Numbered from the stretch's first letter, positions 16,992-25,889 are shown. The stretch: 64,000 bases of DNA from Roseateles_B sp051857535 (GCF_051857535.1 NZ_JBPZGY010000017.1:1-64000); one strand, 5' to 3'. Numbers and translations: made by a program. Notes: generated by a model from the letters alone, not told the origin.

Positions 16992-17428
16992 AGCTGCGAA
17001 ACATGACCCCGGTCCTCCTGGTGTTGGGAGCAGGCGCTCTGGGTGCCTTGCTGTCGCCGGCCTACCGTCCTGAGCAAGGCCTGGTCGGCGGGCGCCGGGA
17101 TGTCTGGGAGCTGCCCGACTTGCCACGCCATCCGGATGCCGTCGGGAAGGCGCTGGCCTTGAGCAGTGCCCCTATTTTTGACCCGGAAAAGCCCCTGACG
17201 ACCCCGCCGCCTGCAGAGGATCCCGGCTGGCGCATCGCTGCCTTCTTCAAGCGTGGCAAGGCCAGCAGCGTGCTGATCCAGTTCAATGCAGCGGGCAAGG
17301 CGCCGGTGCAGCTGAAGGCGGGCGACAAGCTGCCCAATGGCGAGCGCATCGTGGCCATCGAGGACAGCGAGGTGCTGGTCCGCAAGGGCCGGCAGACAAC
17401 GAGATATGGAGTGGAACGCCGTGAATGA
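16988..17428 (+). CDS. gspC: Type II secretion protein, short GspC-like
   Basis: Encodes 146 aa. The N-terminal hydrophobic stretch (VLLVLGAGALGALL) anchors a small periplasmic domain whose end (VQLKAGDKLPNGERIVAIEDSEVLVRKG) matches the HR domain of GspC, which binds the secretin N0 domain. No PDZ or coiled-coil domain follows, so this is a minimal GspC. The start is TTG at 16988, overlapping the gspM stop; an ATG at 17003 is the alternative. Confidence 0.72.
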   Translation: MKLRNMTPVLLVLGAGALGALLSPAYRPEQGLVGGRRDVWELPDLPRHPDAVGKALALSSAPIFDPEKPLTTPPPAEDPGWRIAAFFKRGKASSVLIQFNAAGKAPVQLKAGDKLPNGERIVAIEDSEVLVRKGRQTTRYGVERRE

Positions 17429-19622
17429 ACGCCTGATGACCCGGCCTGCCGGCATGAGTACCGCTGCCGGCATGGTGGCGGCAGCGTTGCTTGGGGCCTG
17501 CGCTCCGATCGCCCCCCGGGTTCCGAGCCCCATGGCCGCCGACACCTCGGTGAAGTCGCAGACCGCGCAGATGCTGGCGGACACGCGCTCGAGCAGCCTG
17601 AGCGTCAGTGATGCGCCGCGCCCCCCTGCTACTGCCGCCAGCGTGCCCCTGGGCCCGGTGGTGGAGACGCCGCGCCTGAACGACCCCGTGCTGGCGGCGG
17701 CCAACATCCAGCAACTGCCGCTGCCGTCCTTTGTCCAGCTGATCTACTCGGAGGTCTTGAAGAAGTCGGTGACCGTCCATCCGTCGGTGCTGCAGCGCCA
17801 GGACCTGGTGACCTTCCGCACCGGCGAAGGTCAGACGGCTTCGCAGATCGAGCAGGCGGTCCGTGTGCTGCTCAAGAACTACGGCCTGTCCGTGGTGGAC
17901 ATCGGCGGTCTCGTGCGCGTGCTGCCGGACAACGCTTCGCTGGGCGACCTGCCGGTGATCCAGTACGGCGGCGCGACGCCTGACGTGCCGCAACCGCTGC
18001 GCCCCGTCTTTCACCTGGTGACCCTGCAGGCCGTGCGCCAGGTGGATGTCGTCAGCTGGCTGCGCACCATGTTCGGCGATCGCGTCTCCGTCTCCGATGA
18101 CGCTGGCCGCAATGCCGTGCTGCTCAAGGGCAATCCAGACAATGTGAAAGCCGCGCTCGAGGCCATCTCTGCGCTTGACCAGCCCGCCATGAAGGGGCGG
18201 TCCAGCCTGGCCCTGAACCCTGCCTACTGGTCGGCCGAGGAACTGGCACGGCGGCTTTCGGAAGTGCTGAGTGCCGAAGGCTATGCCGTGCATCCCGTCG
18301 GCACGGCGGTCACGCCGGGCGCGGCCCGCTATCCCATCATCCTGCTGCCCATCTCGGCGCTGAATGTGGTCTATGTGTTCGGCAACTCCGACGCGGTGGC
18401 CTCGCATGTGGCCGAATGGGCGCGGACACTGGACCGTCCGAACGAGCGCGGCATCGGCAAGTCCTTCTTCACCTATGCCGTGAAGCACAAGGATGCCGAA
18501 CTGCTGGCGCAGACGCTGGACCGCATCCTCTCCGGGAGTGCCCGCAGCACATCGACGGGCTCTTCCGCCCAGGGCGGCAATGGCAGCACCGGCAGCGCCC
18601 CCGGGGCTTCGGCGGAATCCAACCGGCTGAGTTCGGTGGTCGTGGACAAGTCCACCAACGTCCTGATCTTCCAGGCGCGTCCGGAGGAATATGGACAGAT
18701 CTCCACGCTGCTGCAGACCCTGGACCGGCCCACCAAGGCCGCGCTGATCGAGGTCACGGTGGCGGAGCTGTCGACGGACGATTCCAAGGACCTGGGCTTT
18801 GACTGGTTGTCCGACACCATCAGCCTCGGCGGCGGCGGCAAGGCCGTGATCAGCAACAACGCCTCGAGCCTGGCGCCCGGTGCGGGCCTGGCGGGCAGCG
18901 GCAATCTGCGCATCTTCAATGGTGCCGGGGCGATGCGTCTGGCCGTGACGGCCATGGCCTCCACCAACCGGGCCACCATCCTTTCCAGCCCGCGACTGAT
19001 GGCACGCAATGGCGAGACGGCCACCATCCAGGTCGGGCAGGAGGTGCCCATCATCACTTCGCAGCAGTCCACGGCCGTCGGGGGCACCGCGCAGCCGGGC
19101 CTGCTGCAGACGGTGCAGTACCGCAGCACGGGGGTGATCCTCAAGATCAAGCCCGTCATCCATTCCGGTGACCAGGTCGATCTGGACGTGACACAGGAGG
19201 TCAGCGAGTCGGCCAAGACGGACAACGGCGTCACCACGACCCCCACCTTCAAGACGCGCAAGATCGACACCAAGCTCACCCTGCGCAATGGCGCCACGGT
19301 CCTGCTGGGCGGCCTGATCTCGGAGAATGGCTCGCAGACCTCCAGCGGCATCCCTTTCCTCAAGGACGTGCCGGTGCTGGGCAGCCTGTTCGGCAAGCAG
19401 TCCCGCGGCGGTGACCGCCGTGAGCTGATCGTGCTGATCACGCCTTACATCGCCAATGACGCGCACGACGCCGAAGTCATCACCGATGCCTTCCGCAAGT
19501 CGCTGGGCAGCTGGGCCAATCAGACCAAGCCGCTGGCGCCGCTGCCCCCTGGCGAGGAGAGCACGCCCCGCCCGCCGGCAGCCGCCTCGGCACCGGCCAG
19601 CGGTGCCGGCGCCGGACGTTGA
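17421..19622 (+). CDS. gspD: Type II secretion outer-membrane secretin GspD
   Basis: Encodes about 733 aa. The N-terminus is a lipoprotein signal with lipobox L-L-G-A-C, so the secretin itself should be lipidated and may not need a pilotin. N-domains follow (SFVQLIYSEVLKKSVTVHP; FHLVTLQAVRQVDVVSWL), then a Ser/Gly-rich linker and the secretin core: LSSPRLMARNGETATIQVG, VILKIKPVI and LRNGATVLLGGLISE. It ends in a Pro/Ala tail. The chosen start is GTG 17421, with GGAG nine bases upstream, overlapping the gspC stop (GTGAATGA); ATG 17436 and ATG 17454 are alternatives. Confidence 0.93.
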   Translation: MNERLMTRPAGMSTAAGMVAAALLGACAPIAPRVPSPMAADTSVKSQTAQMLADTRSSSLSVSDAPRPPATAASVPLGPVVETPRLNDPVLAAANIQQLPLPSFVQLIYSEVLKKSVTVHPSVLQRQDLVTFRTGEGQTASQIEQAVRVLLKNYGLSVVDIGGLVRVLPDNASLGDLPVIQYGGATPDVPQPLRPVFHLVTLQAVRQVDVVSWLRTMFGDRVSVSDDAGRNAVLLKGNPDNVKAALEAISALDQPAMKGRSSLALNPAYWSAEELARRLSEVLSAEGYAVHPVGTAVTPGAARYPIILLPISALNVVYVFGNSDAVASHVAEWARTLDRPNERGIGKSFFTYAVKHKDAELLAQTLDRILSGSARSTSTGSSAQGGNGSTGSAPGASAESNRLSSVVVDKSTNVLIFQARPEEYGQISTLLQTLDRPTKAALIEVTVAELSTDDSKDLGFDWLSDTISLGGGGKAVISNNASSLAPGAGLAGSGNLRIFNGAGAMRLAVTAMASTNRATILSSPRLMARNGETATIQVGQEVPIITSQQSTAVGGTAQPGLLQTVQYRSTGVILKIKPVIHSGDQVDLDVTQEVSESAKTDNGVTTTPTFKTRKIDTKLTLRNGATVLLGGLISENGSQTSSGIPFLKDVPVLGSLFGKQSRGGDRRELIVLITPYIANDAHDAEVITDAFRKSLGSWANQTKPLAPLPPGEESTPRPPAAASAPASGAGAGR

Positions 19623-19624
19623 CC

Positions 19625-21364
19625 ATGGCGCAAGACCTGACCCCACCGCAAGCGCAGATGCGCCTGGGCGAGCTGCTGCTGCGTGGCGAGGCCCTGCGGG
19701 AGCCTGAGCTGCAGGCGGCCCTGGCCTACCAGGCCTCGCATGGCGGCCGCCTGGGCGCCGTGCTGCTGCGCATGGGGGCGCTCACCACCGACAGCCTCAT
19801 GCCTGTGCTGTCTGCCCAGCTCGGGCTGCCCTGGGTGCGCGGCGCGCAGTTGGTCGAGTCCGAACTGCGCGCTGGCATGGCTGAGCTCGGTAGCCAGGGC
19901 AGCCGCCTGCTGGCAGCCGGCCTGCTCGCCTGGCGGGATGCCGAAGGCGGCTGGCAGTTGGCCAGCGCCGATCCCCTGCGGGCCGACCTGCTGGAGGAGG
20001 TGGCGCAGATGCCGGCCCTCGAGACGGCCCGCTGGCAGTTGATGGCCGATGGCGAGTTCGAGCAGTGGGCCCAGCGTCTGCGCATGAATGCGCTGAGCCT
20101 CCATGCGCAGGACGAGCGCACCTTGCGCGAGCTCGCCGAGGACGCCCCTGTCATCGCCTTTGTCAACAACCTCGTGGCGCAGGCTGTGGAGGCGCGGGCG
20201 TCGGACATCCACCTCGAGCCCGGTGAGCGCGAGTTCGAGGTCCGGCTGCGCATTGACGGCGTCCTGCATCGCCGCCAGCAGGTGGACATGGGGCGCTATC
20301 CGGCCGTGGTGTCGCGCATCAAGCTGGTCGGCGGCCTGGACATTGCCGAGCGTCGGCTTCCGCAGGATGGCCGCATCTCCACCCGGGCGGCCGGTGTGGA
20401 GATCGATATCCGCGTCTCCACCATACCGGCGGTCCACGGCGAGTCCGTGGTGATGCGTCTGCTGCCCAAGCAGGTGGCGGACCTCTCTCTCGAACGCCTG
20501 GGCCTGCGCCCGACGCAGCTGCAGCTGTTCCGCCGCTGGCTCAACATCCCCAACGGCCTGGTGCTGGTCACGGGTCCGACGGGCTCAGGCAAGAGCACCA
20601 CCCTCTATTCGGCACTGGCTGCGACCAATGACTTCACCCGCAAGATCGTGACGGTGGAGGATCCGGTGGAGTTCCGCCTGCCCCATGTGATCCAGGTGCA
20701 GGCGCAGCCCGAGATCGGCTACACCTTTGCCCGGGCCCTGCGTGCCTTCCTGCGCCATGATCCGGACGTCATCATGGTGGGCGAGATCCGTGATCGCGAG
20801 ACCGCGGAAATCGCCATCCAGTCCGCATTGACGGGTCACCTGGTGCTCGCCACGCTGCACACGAATGACGCGCCCTCCGCCATCACGCGGCTGATCGACA
20901 TGGGCGTGGAACCCTTTCTGGTCGGGGCTGCCCTGCGGGCCGTGATGGCTCAGCGCCTGGTGCGTCGCCTGTGCGCCCAGTGTGCGGTCGACGGCGAGCG
21001 GCCGGCCCTGCTCAGTGACGCTGACTGGGCCCACGCGCATGCCGACGCCCTTGCCGACGCTGCCGCGCTGGCCAGTGCCGGCGCGGGCCCCATGGCGGTG
21101 GAGGCCCGTTGGCGCCAGCCTGTGGGTTGCCCGGCCTGTGGCCATACCGGCTTCTCGGGCCGGATCGGCCTGTACGAGATGATGGATGTGGGGCCGGCAA
21201 TGCAGCACGGCATCGCACAAGGTCTGGGCATGGGCGAGTTGGAGCGCATGGCCAATGAGGCTGGGCGCCGCAGCCTGGCCCAGGAAGGCGCACTGAAGGT
21301 CATGCAGGGTCTCAGCACCATGGACGAGGTCTACCGGTCCACCGGCGCAGGAGTGCCTGCCTGA
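19625..21364 (+). CDS. gspE: Type II secretion ATPase GspE
   Basis: Encodes 579 aa, with an MshEN-like N-terminal domain and a C-terminal RecA-type motor. Walker A GPTGSGKST is near residue 317-325. VTVEDPVEF, DPDVIMVGEIRDRETAE (Walker B region) and the T-G-H-L-V-L-A-T-L-H-T-N-D His box are present. The zinc-binding CxxC pairs are LCAQC and CPACG, separated by a longer than usual Ala/Asp-rich insert. It powers pseudopilus assembly. A TTG at 19619 overlapping the gspD stop is a possible earlier start. Confidence 0.95.
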   Translation: MAQDLTPPQAQMRLGELLLRGEALREPELQAALAYQASHGGRLGAVLLRMGALTTDSLMPVLSAQLGLPWVRGAQLVESELRAGMAELGSQGSRLLAAGLLAWRDAEGGWQLASADPLRADLLEEVAQMPALETARWQLMADGEFEQWAQRLRMNALSLHAQDERTLRELAEDAPVIAFVNNLVAQAVEARASDIHLEPGEREFEVRLRIDGVLHRRQQVDMGRYPAVVSRIKLVGGLDIAERRLPQDGRISTRAAGVEIDIRVSTIPAVHGESVVMRLLPKQVADLSLERLGLRPTQLQLFRRWLNIPNGLVLVTGPTGSGKSTTLYSALAATNDFTRKIVTVEDPVEFRLPHVIQVQAQPEIGYTFARALRAFLRHDPDVIMVGEIRDRETAEIAIQSALTGHLVLATLHTNDAPSAITRLIDMGVEPFLVGAALRAVMAQRLVRRLCAQCAVDGERPALLSDADWAHAHADALADAAALASAGAGPMAVEARWRQPVGCPACGHTGFSGRIGLYEMMDVGPAMQHGIAQGLGMGELERMANEAGRRSLAQEGALKVMQGLSTMDEVYRSTGAGVPA

Positions 21365-22560
21365 TGCAGTTCGATTACCGGGCCCGCGATGCCGACGGGC
21401 GCGAGACCCGTGGCCGCCTGGACGCGCCAGACGAGGCGGCGGCCGTGCGGGCGCTCGCGGAGCAGGGGCTCACGGTCGTCCAGTTGCAGGAGCGCCAGGA
21501 GACTCCCGTGGCGGCCCGGCGTCGCGGCTCCATCAGCCGGGCCGATCAGGTCATGTTGCTGCAGGAGCTGGCGACACTGCTCAAGGCTGGGGTCTCGCTC
21601 GGAGACACGCTGCCCAGCCTGACGCAAGCCTATGCCAGCCATCCGCTGGGGCCTGCGCTGGCCGAGATGCATGCCCATGTGCGCGGGGGCGGGCGCCTGT
21701 CCACGGCGCTGGAGATGCCGGCGCTGAAGCTGCCGGGATATGTGCATGCCTTGACGCAGGCGGGCGAGGCCAGCGGCCAGCTGGCGCGTGCTCTGTCGGA
21801 TGCGGCAGCCCAGATGGAGCTGGACCGGAAGTCCAGCGAGGCGCTGCGCAGCGCCCTGGTCTATCCAAGTCTTCTTGTCACCGTGGGGATCGCCGCGGTG
21901 TTCTACATCTTCGTTTTCGTGGTTCCCAAGTTTGCGCCGATGCTGCGCAATGCGCGCGCAGAGGTGCCAGAGATCTCGCGCCTGATGATTGAGTCAGGGG
22001 TCTACGTCAAGACGCATCTGGAGGCCGTGCTGATCGCGGGTGCTGCGGGGCTCGCCCTGCTGGCTGCTCTCCTGGCCCAGCCGCGGGTGCGGCACTGGCT
22101 GTTCCAGCAGCTCTCTCGCCTGCCGGGGGTGGGGCCCTGGCTGCACCAGATGGAGATCGGGCGCTGGGCCACGGTGCTGGGCACGCTGCTGGACAACCGG
22201 GTGGCCATCGTGCCGGCCATGACCCTGGCCTTGGGTGCCTTGCGCATCGACGCCATGCGCGCCGGGCTGGAACGCACGGCGCGCGCGCTCCAGCAGGGGG
22301 ATGCCCTGGCGGATGCCCTGTCGACGCAAACATGGTTTCCGGCGACCCGCATCAACCTGATCCGCGTCGGTGAGCGCTCGGGCGAACTGCCGCGCATGCT
22401 CCTGGCCCTGGGTGAATCGCAGACTGACAGCGCCCGCACCACGCAGACCCGGCTGCTGGGCTTGATCGAGCCGGCCGCCATCCTGGTGATCGGCGGGGTG
22501 ATCGGCTTCATCATGACCGCGGTGATGCTGACGGTCACCAGCCTGAACTCGTCCATCTGA
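21364..22560 (+). CDS. gspF: Type II secretion inner-membrane platform protein GspF
   Basis: Encodes 398 aa. The N-terminus (M-Q-F-D-Y-R-A-R-D-A-D-G) and the two repeated GspF domains are typical (LLQELATLLKAGVSLGDTLP ... LGTLLDNRVAIVPAMTLA). Transmembrane helices lie near residues 170-190, 218-240 and 375-395. It couples GspE to pseudopilin assembly. It overlaps gspE (TGATG) and ends the operon. No gspN and no prepilin peptidase gene (gspO/pilD) follow; the peptidase must be encoded elsewhere. Confidence 0.95.
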   Translation: MQFDYRARDADGRETRGRLDAPDEAAAVRALAEQGLTVVQLQERQETPVAARRRGSISRADQVMLLQELATLLKAGVSLGDTLPSLTQAYASHPLGPALAEMHAHVRGGGRLSTALEMPALKLPGYVHALTQAGEASGQLARALSDAAAQMELDRKSSEALRSALVYPSLLVTVGIAAVFYIFVFVVPKFAPMLRNARAEVPEISRLMIESGVYVKTHLEAVLIAGAAGLALLAALLAQPRVRHWLFQQLSRLPGVGPWLHQMEIGRWATVLGTLLDNRVAIVPAMTLALGALRIDAMRAGLERTARALQQGDALADALSTQTWFPATRINLIRVGERSGELPRMLLALGESQTDSARTTQTRLLGLIEPAAILVIGGVIGFIMTAVMLTVTSLNSSI

Positions 22561-22598
22561 GCCAGGCAGCGGCGCTGCGGGCGCCGGCTGTGCGTCCT

Positions 22599-23699
22599 TC
22601 AGTCCTGGGTCACGTCCGGGGGCATCGGACCCCGCGCCTGCTGCCGCGCAGACTGAACGCGCCAGGCCTCCTCCTGTGCCGCTTGCAGCGCCAGGACGGC
22701 GTCATGGGCCACGGCGGGCACGGCGGCGTGGTACTGCTCCACCCGGCCGGTGCCGGTGCGAAGCAAGGCCTGCCTGAACTGGGTCTCATCAACAGCCAGC
22801 CCGGGCTCCAGCATCTGCAACTGCCGCAACACGGCCTGCCGGGGCTGGGCCAGCAGCTCTGCATGGGTGCAGAGGCTCCAGTCCTGATCGGGCTGCTGCA
22901 ACAGCCAGCGCAACTGGTCGGCACAGGCATGGATGGCCTTGGCCAGGAAGGCGTCCAGAACGTCGTCGCTGACGGGGTCGGTGCCGGGAAGATGGTGGGC
23001 GTCAAACATCTGGCGCCACATCTTGCGGTTGGAATGGAAGACGGCGGCCGCGTCCCGCATCATCCAGACTACTTTGGCCTGCGGCCAGCGCCGCCGCAGG
23101 GCCTGCAGTCTGAAGGTGTGGTTGGGGGACTTGAGCAGCATAGGACGTCCGGTCGCGGACAGGCTCAGTCGGCACAGGGCAAGAAAGTCTGCCAGGCTGT
23201 CCAGCCAGTCGTTGCTGGCCAGCCAGTGCCGGGCCTCCAGGGTGTCGGTCAGCTCGGGCAGCCGCGCGGGTGCCAGGAAGGCCCGGTAGGCCGAGTCCAC
23301 GCCCATGGAGAGCAGGGCGAACTCGTCCTCCTGCGGGGATCGTGGACCCACTTCCAGTCCATCCATGGGGCGGGCGATGGGGCTGCTCGGCGGCGGTGCG
23401 CCCAGCAAGGCAAAGCTGCAGGCACTCATGCACTGCCAGGTCTCGGGCGTGGGCAGTCCGGTGGCGGCAGCCAGCAGCTCGTGCATCACGGTCGTGCCGC
23501 TGCGCCAGCAGCCCAGGATGAGCCATGGCGCAGGTTCGGCCACCCGCGTTGCAGGCAGGCGCGCGCGGCTGAGCTTGAGATTCAGGCTGTTCCAGTGGCT
23601 GCTCCAGCGCAGGCGGGCGCGGGTGCGCAGCGGCATGGCCTGCCATTGCGCTGCGGGCTGCTGCAGCCACTTGAGGAGGTTCTGACTGAGGGGCAGCAT
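22599..23699 (-). CDS. Sulfotransferase family protein
   Basis: Encodes 366 aa. The 5'-phosphosulfate loop is LGCWRSGTTVMHELLA near residue 65, and the 3'-phosphate region is VVWMMRDAAAVFHSNRKMW. P-M-L-L-K-S-P-N-H-T is the standard sulfotransferase motif before it. It should transfer sulfate from PAPS to a glycan or lipid hydroxyl in the cytoplasm. It is convergent with gspF and last in a three-gene minus-strand group. The start at 23699 is 10 bp after the upstream stop; an open frame further upstream lies in the neighbour gene. Confidence 0.87.
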   Translation of the reverse strand: MLPLSQNLLKWLQQPAAQWQAMPLRTRARLRWSSHWNSLNLKLSRARLPATRVAEPAPWLILGCWRSGTTVMHELLAAATGLPTPETWQCMSACSFALLGAPPPSSPIARPMDGLEVGPRSPQEDEFALLSMGVDSAYRAFLAPARLPELTDTLEARHWLASNDWLDSLADFLALCRLSLSATGRPMLLKSPNHTFRLQALRRRWPQAKVVWMMRDAAAVFHSNRKMWRQMFDAHHLPGTDPVSDDVLDAFLAKAIHACADQLRWLLQQPDQDWSLCTHAELLAQPRQAVLRQLQMLEPGLAVDETQFRQALLRTGTGRVEQYHAAVPAVAHDAVLALQAAQEEAWRVQSARQQARGPMPPDVTQD

Positions 23700-23709
23700 G
23701 GGGAGGCTC

Positions 23710-25662
23710 TCAGCGCGGGAACAGGCGCTGACGGCGGGCTTCCGCTTCACGGAGACGTTCGTCCAGCACTTGCCCCAGGCGCGCGGTGTCCTGAGGGCGT
23801 GCGGCCGACAGGTCGTGAAGTTCGTCGGGGTCGCTGCCGAGTTCAAACAGCTGCGTGCTCCCCTTGCCCTTGTCCAGCACCAGTTTCAGCAGGCCGTCCA
23901 CAACCACGTAACGACCGCGCTGCAGGGGCGCGAAACGGCTCTGGCGCTCCATCGCCATGGCAAACACAGGCTGGGGTGGGAAAGGTTCGCCGAACAGGGC
24001 CGGGCGCAGGCTGCGGCCGTCCTGGTAGGGCAGAGGCGGCGCCCCGCCCAGGTCGGCAATGGTCGGGGCGACGTCAGCGAGGCTGACGGGCTGGTCCACC
24101 ACGCGGGCCTGGCGCTGTCTGGGCAGCTTGATGAGCAAGGGCACGCGCAGGACATCGTCCGTCAGGATGTCGCCCGCATGGCCCATGTAGCCGTGTGCAA
24201 AGGACTCGCCGTGGTCCGAGGTCACGATCACCAGGGCGTCATCCAGCCGCCCGGCCTGCTCCAGCTGGGTGAGGAACTGGCCCAGTGCTTCGTCGGCGCC
24301 CATGATGCCTTCGCGATACCGGAGCCGATGCTTGTTGACGAGGCCCTGTTGCGCCTCGGTGAATGCCGTCATGCCCAGTTGCTGGGACCATTTGCCCAGC
24401 TCGTCGCCGGGCAGCAGCCGGCCTTTGGTGGACGCTGGTGGCAGGAAGGGATCATGGGGCGGCAGCGTGTGCACCCAGGCAAAGCTGGAGCCGCGCTCGC
24501 CGATGGCAGCCAGTGCCGGCTCATAGGTGAGCTGAGGCGGGTAGGGGTGGGTGGCCCCGTGCAGGTAGACATCCAGGGTGTCCAGGAAGGGCACCAGGCT
24601 GGACAGCCAGAAGGGCAGGGTGGTGTCGGGGAAGCGCGTCAGCAGGACGCGCGGCTGGCTGCCCAGGGCGGTGCTGCCCAGGATGCGCTGGTCGTCGTAG
24701 CCCGGGTCCGTGCCGTGGTGGCGAGGACTGGCCAGGATGTTGGCGCTGAAGGACAGCGTCCGGTAGCCGGCCTGACGCAATGCCGGCGCCAGCGAGCCCT
24801 GCTGCAGCGGTGTCGCCGCCTTGGCCACGATCTGCACACCCCAGTGATGCCAGGGCAAGGCCCCCGTTTCCAGGGTGATGGTGCTGGGTGTGGTGAAGTT
24901 GGCGCTGCTGTAGGCACGGCTGAAGCAGGTGGCCTGCGCGGCGAACTTCCTGAGATGCGGCATCAGCGTGTCACCGCTTGCGCAGACCTGGGCATCCCGC
25001 TCGGCCAGCGTGTCTATCGTGATCAGGAAGATGTCCTTGACCGCCGTGGGCGTCGACGCGGGGCGCACAGGGCTGGCAGGCTGCAGCAGGCGCGGCGGGT
25101 GCCAGGCCGTCGCGCCCGCGGCCGTCACCAGCAGGATCAGAGCCAGGGAGCGAATGGACTGCAGCATGTTCAGCAGCGGCCCTGCGATGCGGTGCGCCAT
25201 GCCCTTCCACATGCCCCAGCCCAGCACCAGCAGCAACAGCAGGGTGACGGTGATGCGGGCATGCGGGGTGAGGCTGACATCGGCACCGGCGGTCAGCTTG
25301 AACCAGGCCCAGCTGCTGCCACCGAGCTGCCACAGGCAGACCCATGCGCAGGGGATCAGTACCAGGGCCCAGGCGGCCGGATCGGCCCATCGCCGTCCGG
25401 CCGGGACGAGCGCCAGCAGCCCCCGCAGCGTCAGGCCCAGCACGGCGAGCAGCAGGCACTGCAGGCCGATGAGCACGGCAGCCAGCGCCAGGTCCGAACC
25501 GAGTTCAGACGCAGTCCTGAAGGCGATGAAGGCGTCGAGCTGGCGCAGCAAGGCAAAGGGCAGCCATAACAGCAGCAACGCGCTCAGCGCATGGCTGAAG
25601 AGCTGCCACAGCGAGGCCCGGGGCCATGCGATGCCGCGGTCGGTGTGAGGGCCGCGCCTCAT
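23710..25662 (-). CDS. Membrane-anchored sulfatase-fold enzyme (Thr in place of catalytic Cys)
   Basis: Encodes 650 aa. The N-terminal 190 residues carry four or five transmembrane helices, and an alkaline-phosphatase/sulfatase-type domain follows, with I-T-I-D-T (D217) and a V-T-S-D-H-G-E-S-F metal-site block. The nucleophile motif C-x-P-S-R of true sulfatases reads T257-T-P-S-T here, so there is no formylglycine site. A Thr nucleophile is known in the LTA-synthase and phosphoethanolamine-transferase branches of this fold, so a phospho-group transferase or phosphohydrolase on a surface glycan is more likely than a sulfatase. The start overlaps the upstream gene (ATGA). Confidence 0.78.
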   Translation of the reverse strand: MRRGPHTDRGIAWPRASLWQLFSHALSALLLLWLPFALLRQLDAFIAFRTASELGSDLALAAVLIGLQCLLLAVLGLTLRGLLALVPAGRRWADPAAWALVLIPCAWVCLWQLGGSSWAWFKLTAGADVSLTPHARITVTLLLLLVLGWGMWKGMAHRIAGPLLNMLQSIRSLALILLVTAAGATAWHPPRLLQPASPVRPASTPTAVKDIFLITIDTLAERDAQVCASGDTLMPHLRKFAAQATCFSRAYSSANFTTPSTITLETGALPWHHWGVQIVAKAATPLQQGSLAPALRQAGYRTLSFSANILASPRHHGTDPGYDDQRILGSTALGSQPRVLLTRFPDTTLPFWLSSLVPFLDTLDVYLHGATHPYPPQLTYEPALAAIGERGSSFAWVHTLPPHDPFLPPASTKGRLLPGDELGKWSQQLGMTAFTEAQQGLVNKHRLRYREGIMGADEALGQFLTQLEQAGRLDDALVIVTSDHGESFAHGYMGHAGDILTDDVLRVPLLIKLPRQRQARVVDQPVSLADVAPTIADLGGAPPLPYQDGRSLRPALFGEPFPPQPVFAMAMERQSRFAPLQRGRYVVVDGLLKLVLDKGKGSTQLFELGSDPDELHDLSAARPQDTARLGQVLDERLREAEARRQRLFPR

Positions 25663-25889
25663 TGAGAATCTTGCGGACCCTTGCGTCGCAGCAGGCGCCT
25701 GACCGTGTCGACCAGCCAGCGGCGCGCCACCATCCAGACGCCGACGATGGCCGCAATGACGGGCGCGAGCAACTGGAACAGCAGGCCGCCCGCATTGGGA
25801 TCGATGTAGGCAAAGGCGCCGGAACTCGCAAAAAGGCAGACCAGCCCGACGAGCAATGGTCGGCAAATGGAAGGCAGCACCTTGGACAT
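25659..25889 (-). CDS. Small YIDP-type membrane protein
   Basis: Encodes about 76 aa. A signal peptide or first helix (MSKVLPSICRPLLVGLVCLF, ending A-F-A) leads to mature Y-I-D-P-N-A-G-G. A second hydrophobic helix (LLFQLLAPVIAAIVGVWMVA) and a basic tail with many Arg/Lys follow. An ATG at 25919 would add ten residues. The stop overlaps the start of the sulfatase-fold gene, so the two are translationally coupled. I have seen small proteins with this Y-I-D-P-x-x-G-G signature beside sulfatase-like membrane enzymes in polysaccharide loci; no function is known. Confidence 0.68.
   Translation of the reverse strand: MSKVLPSICRPLLVGLVCLFASSGAFAYIDPNAGGLLFQLLAPVIAAIVGVWMVARRWLVDTVRRLLRRKGPQDSQ

Noticed and set aside
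17283..19646. 787-aa minus-strand open frame opposite gspD
   Set aside because: Mirror-frame artefact of high GC third positions; gspD on the plus strand has all secretin motifs.
23710..25662. Annotating the enzyme as a true sulfatase
   Set aside because: The formylglycine Cys and the following Arg are both Thr.
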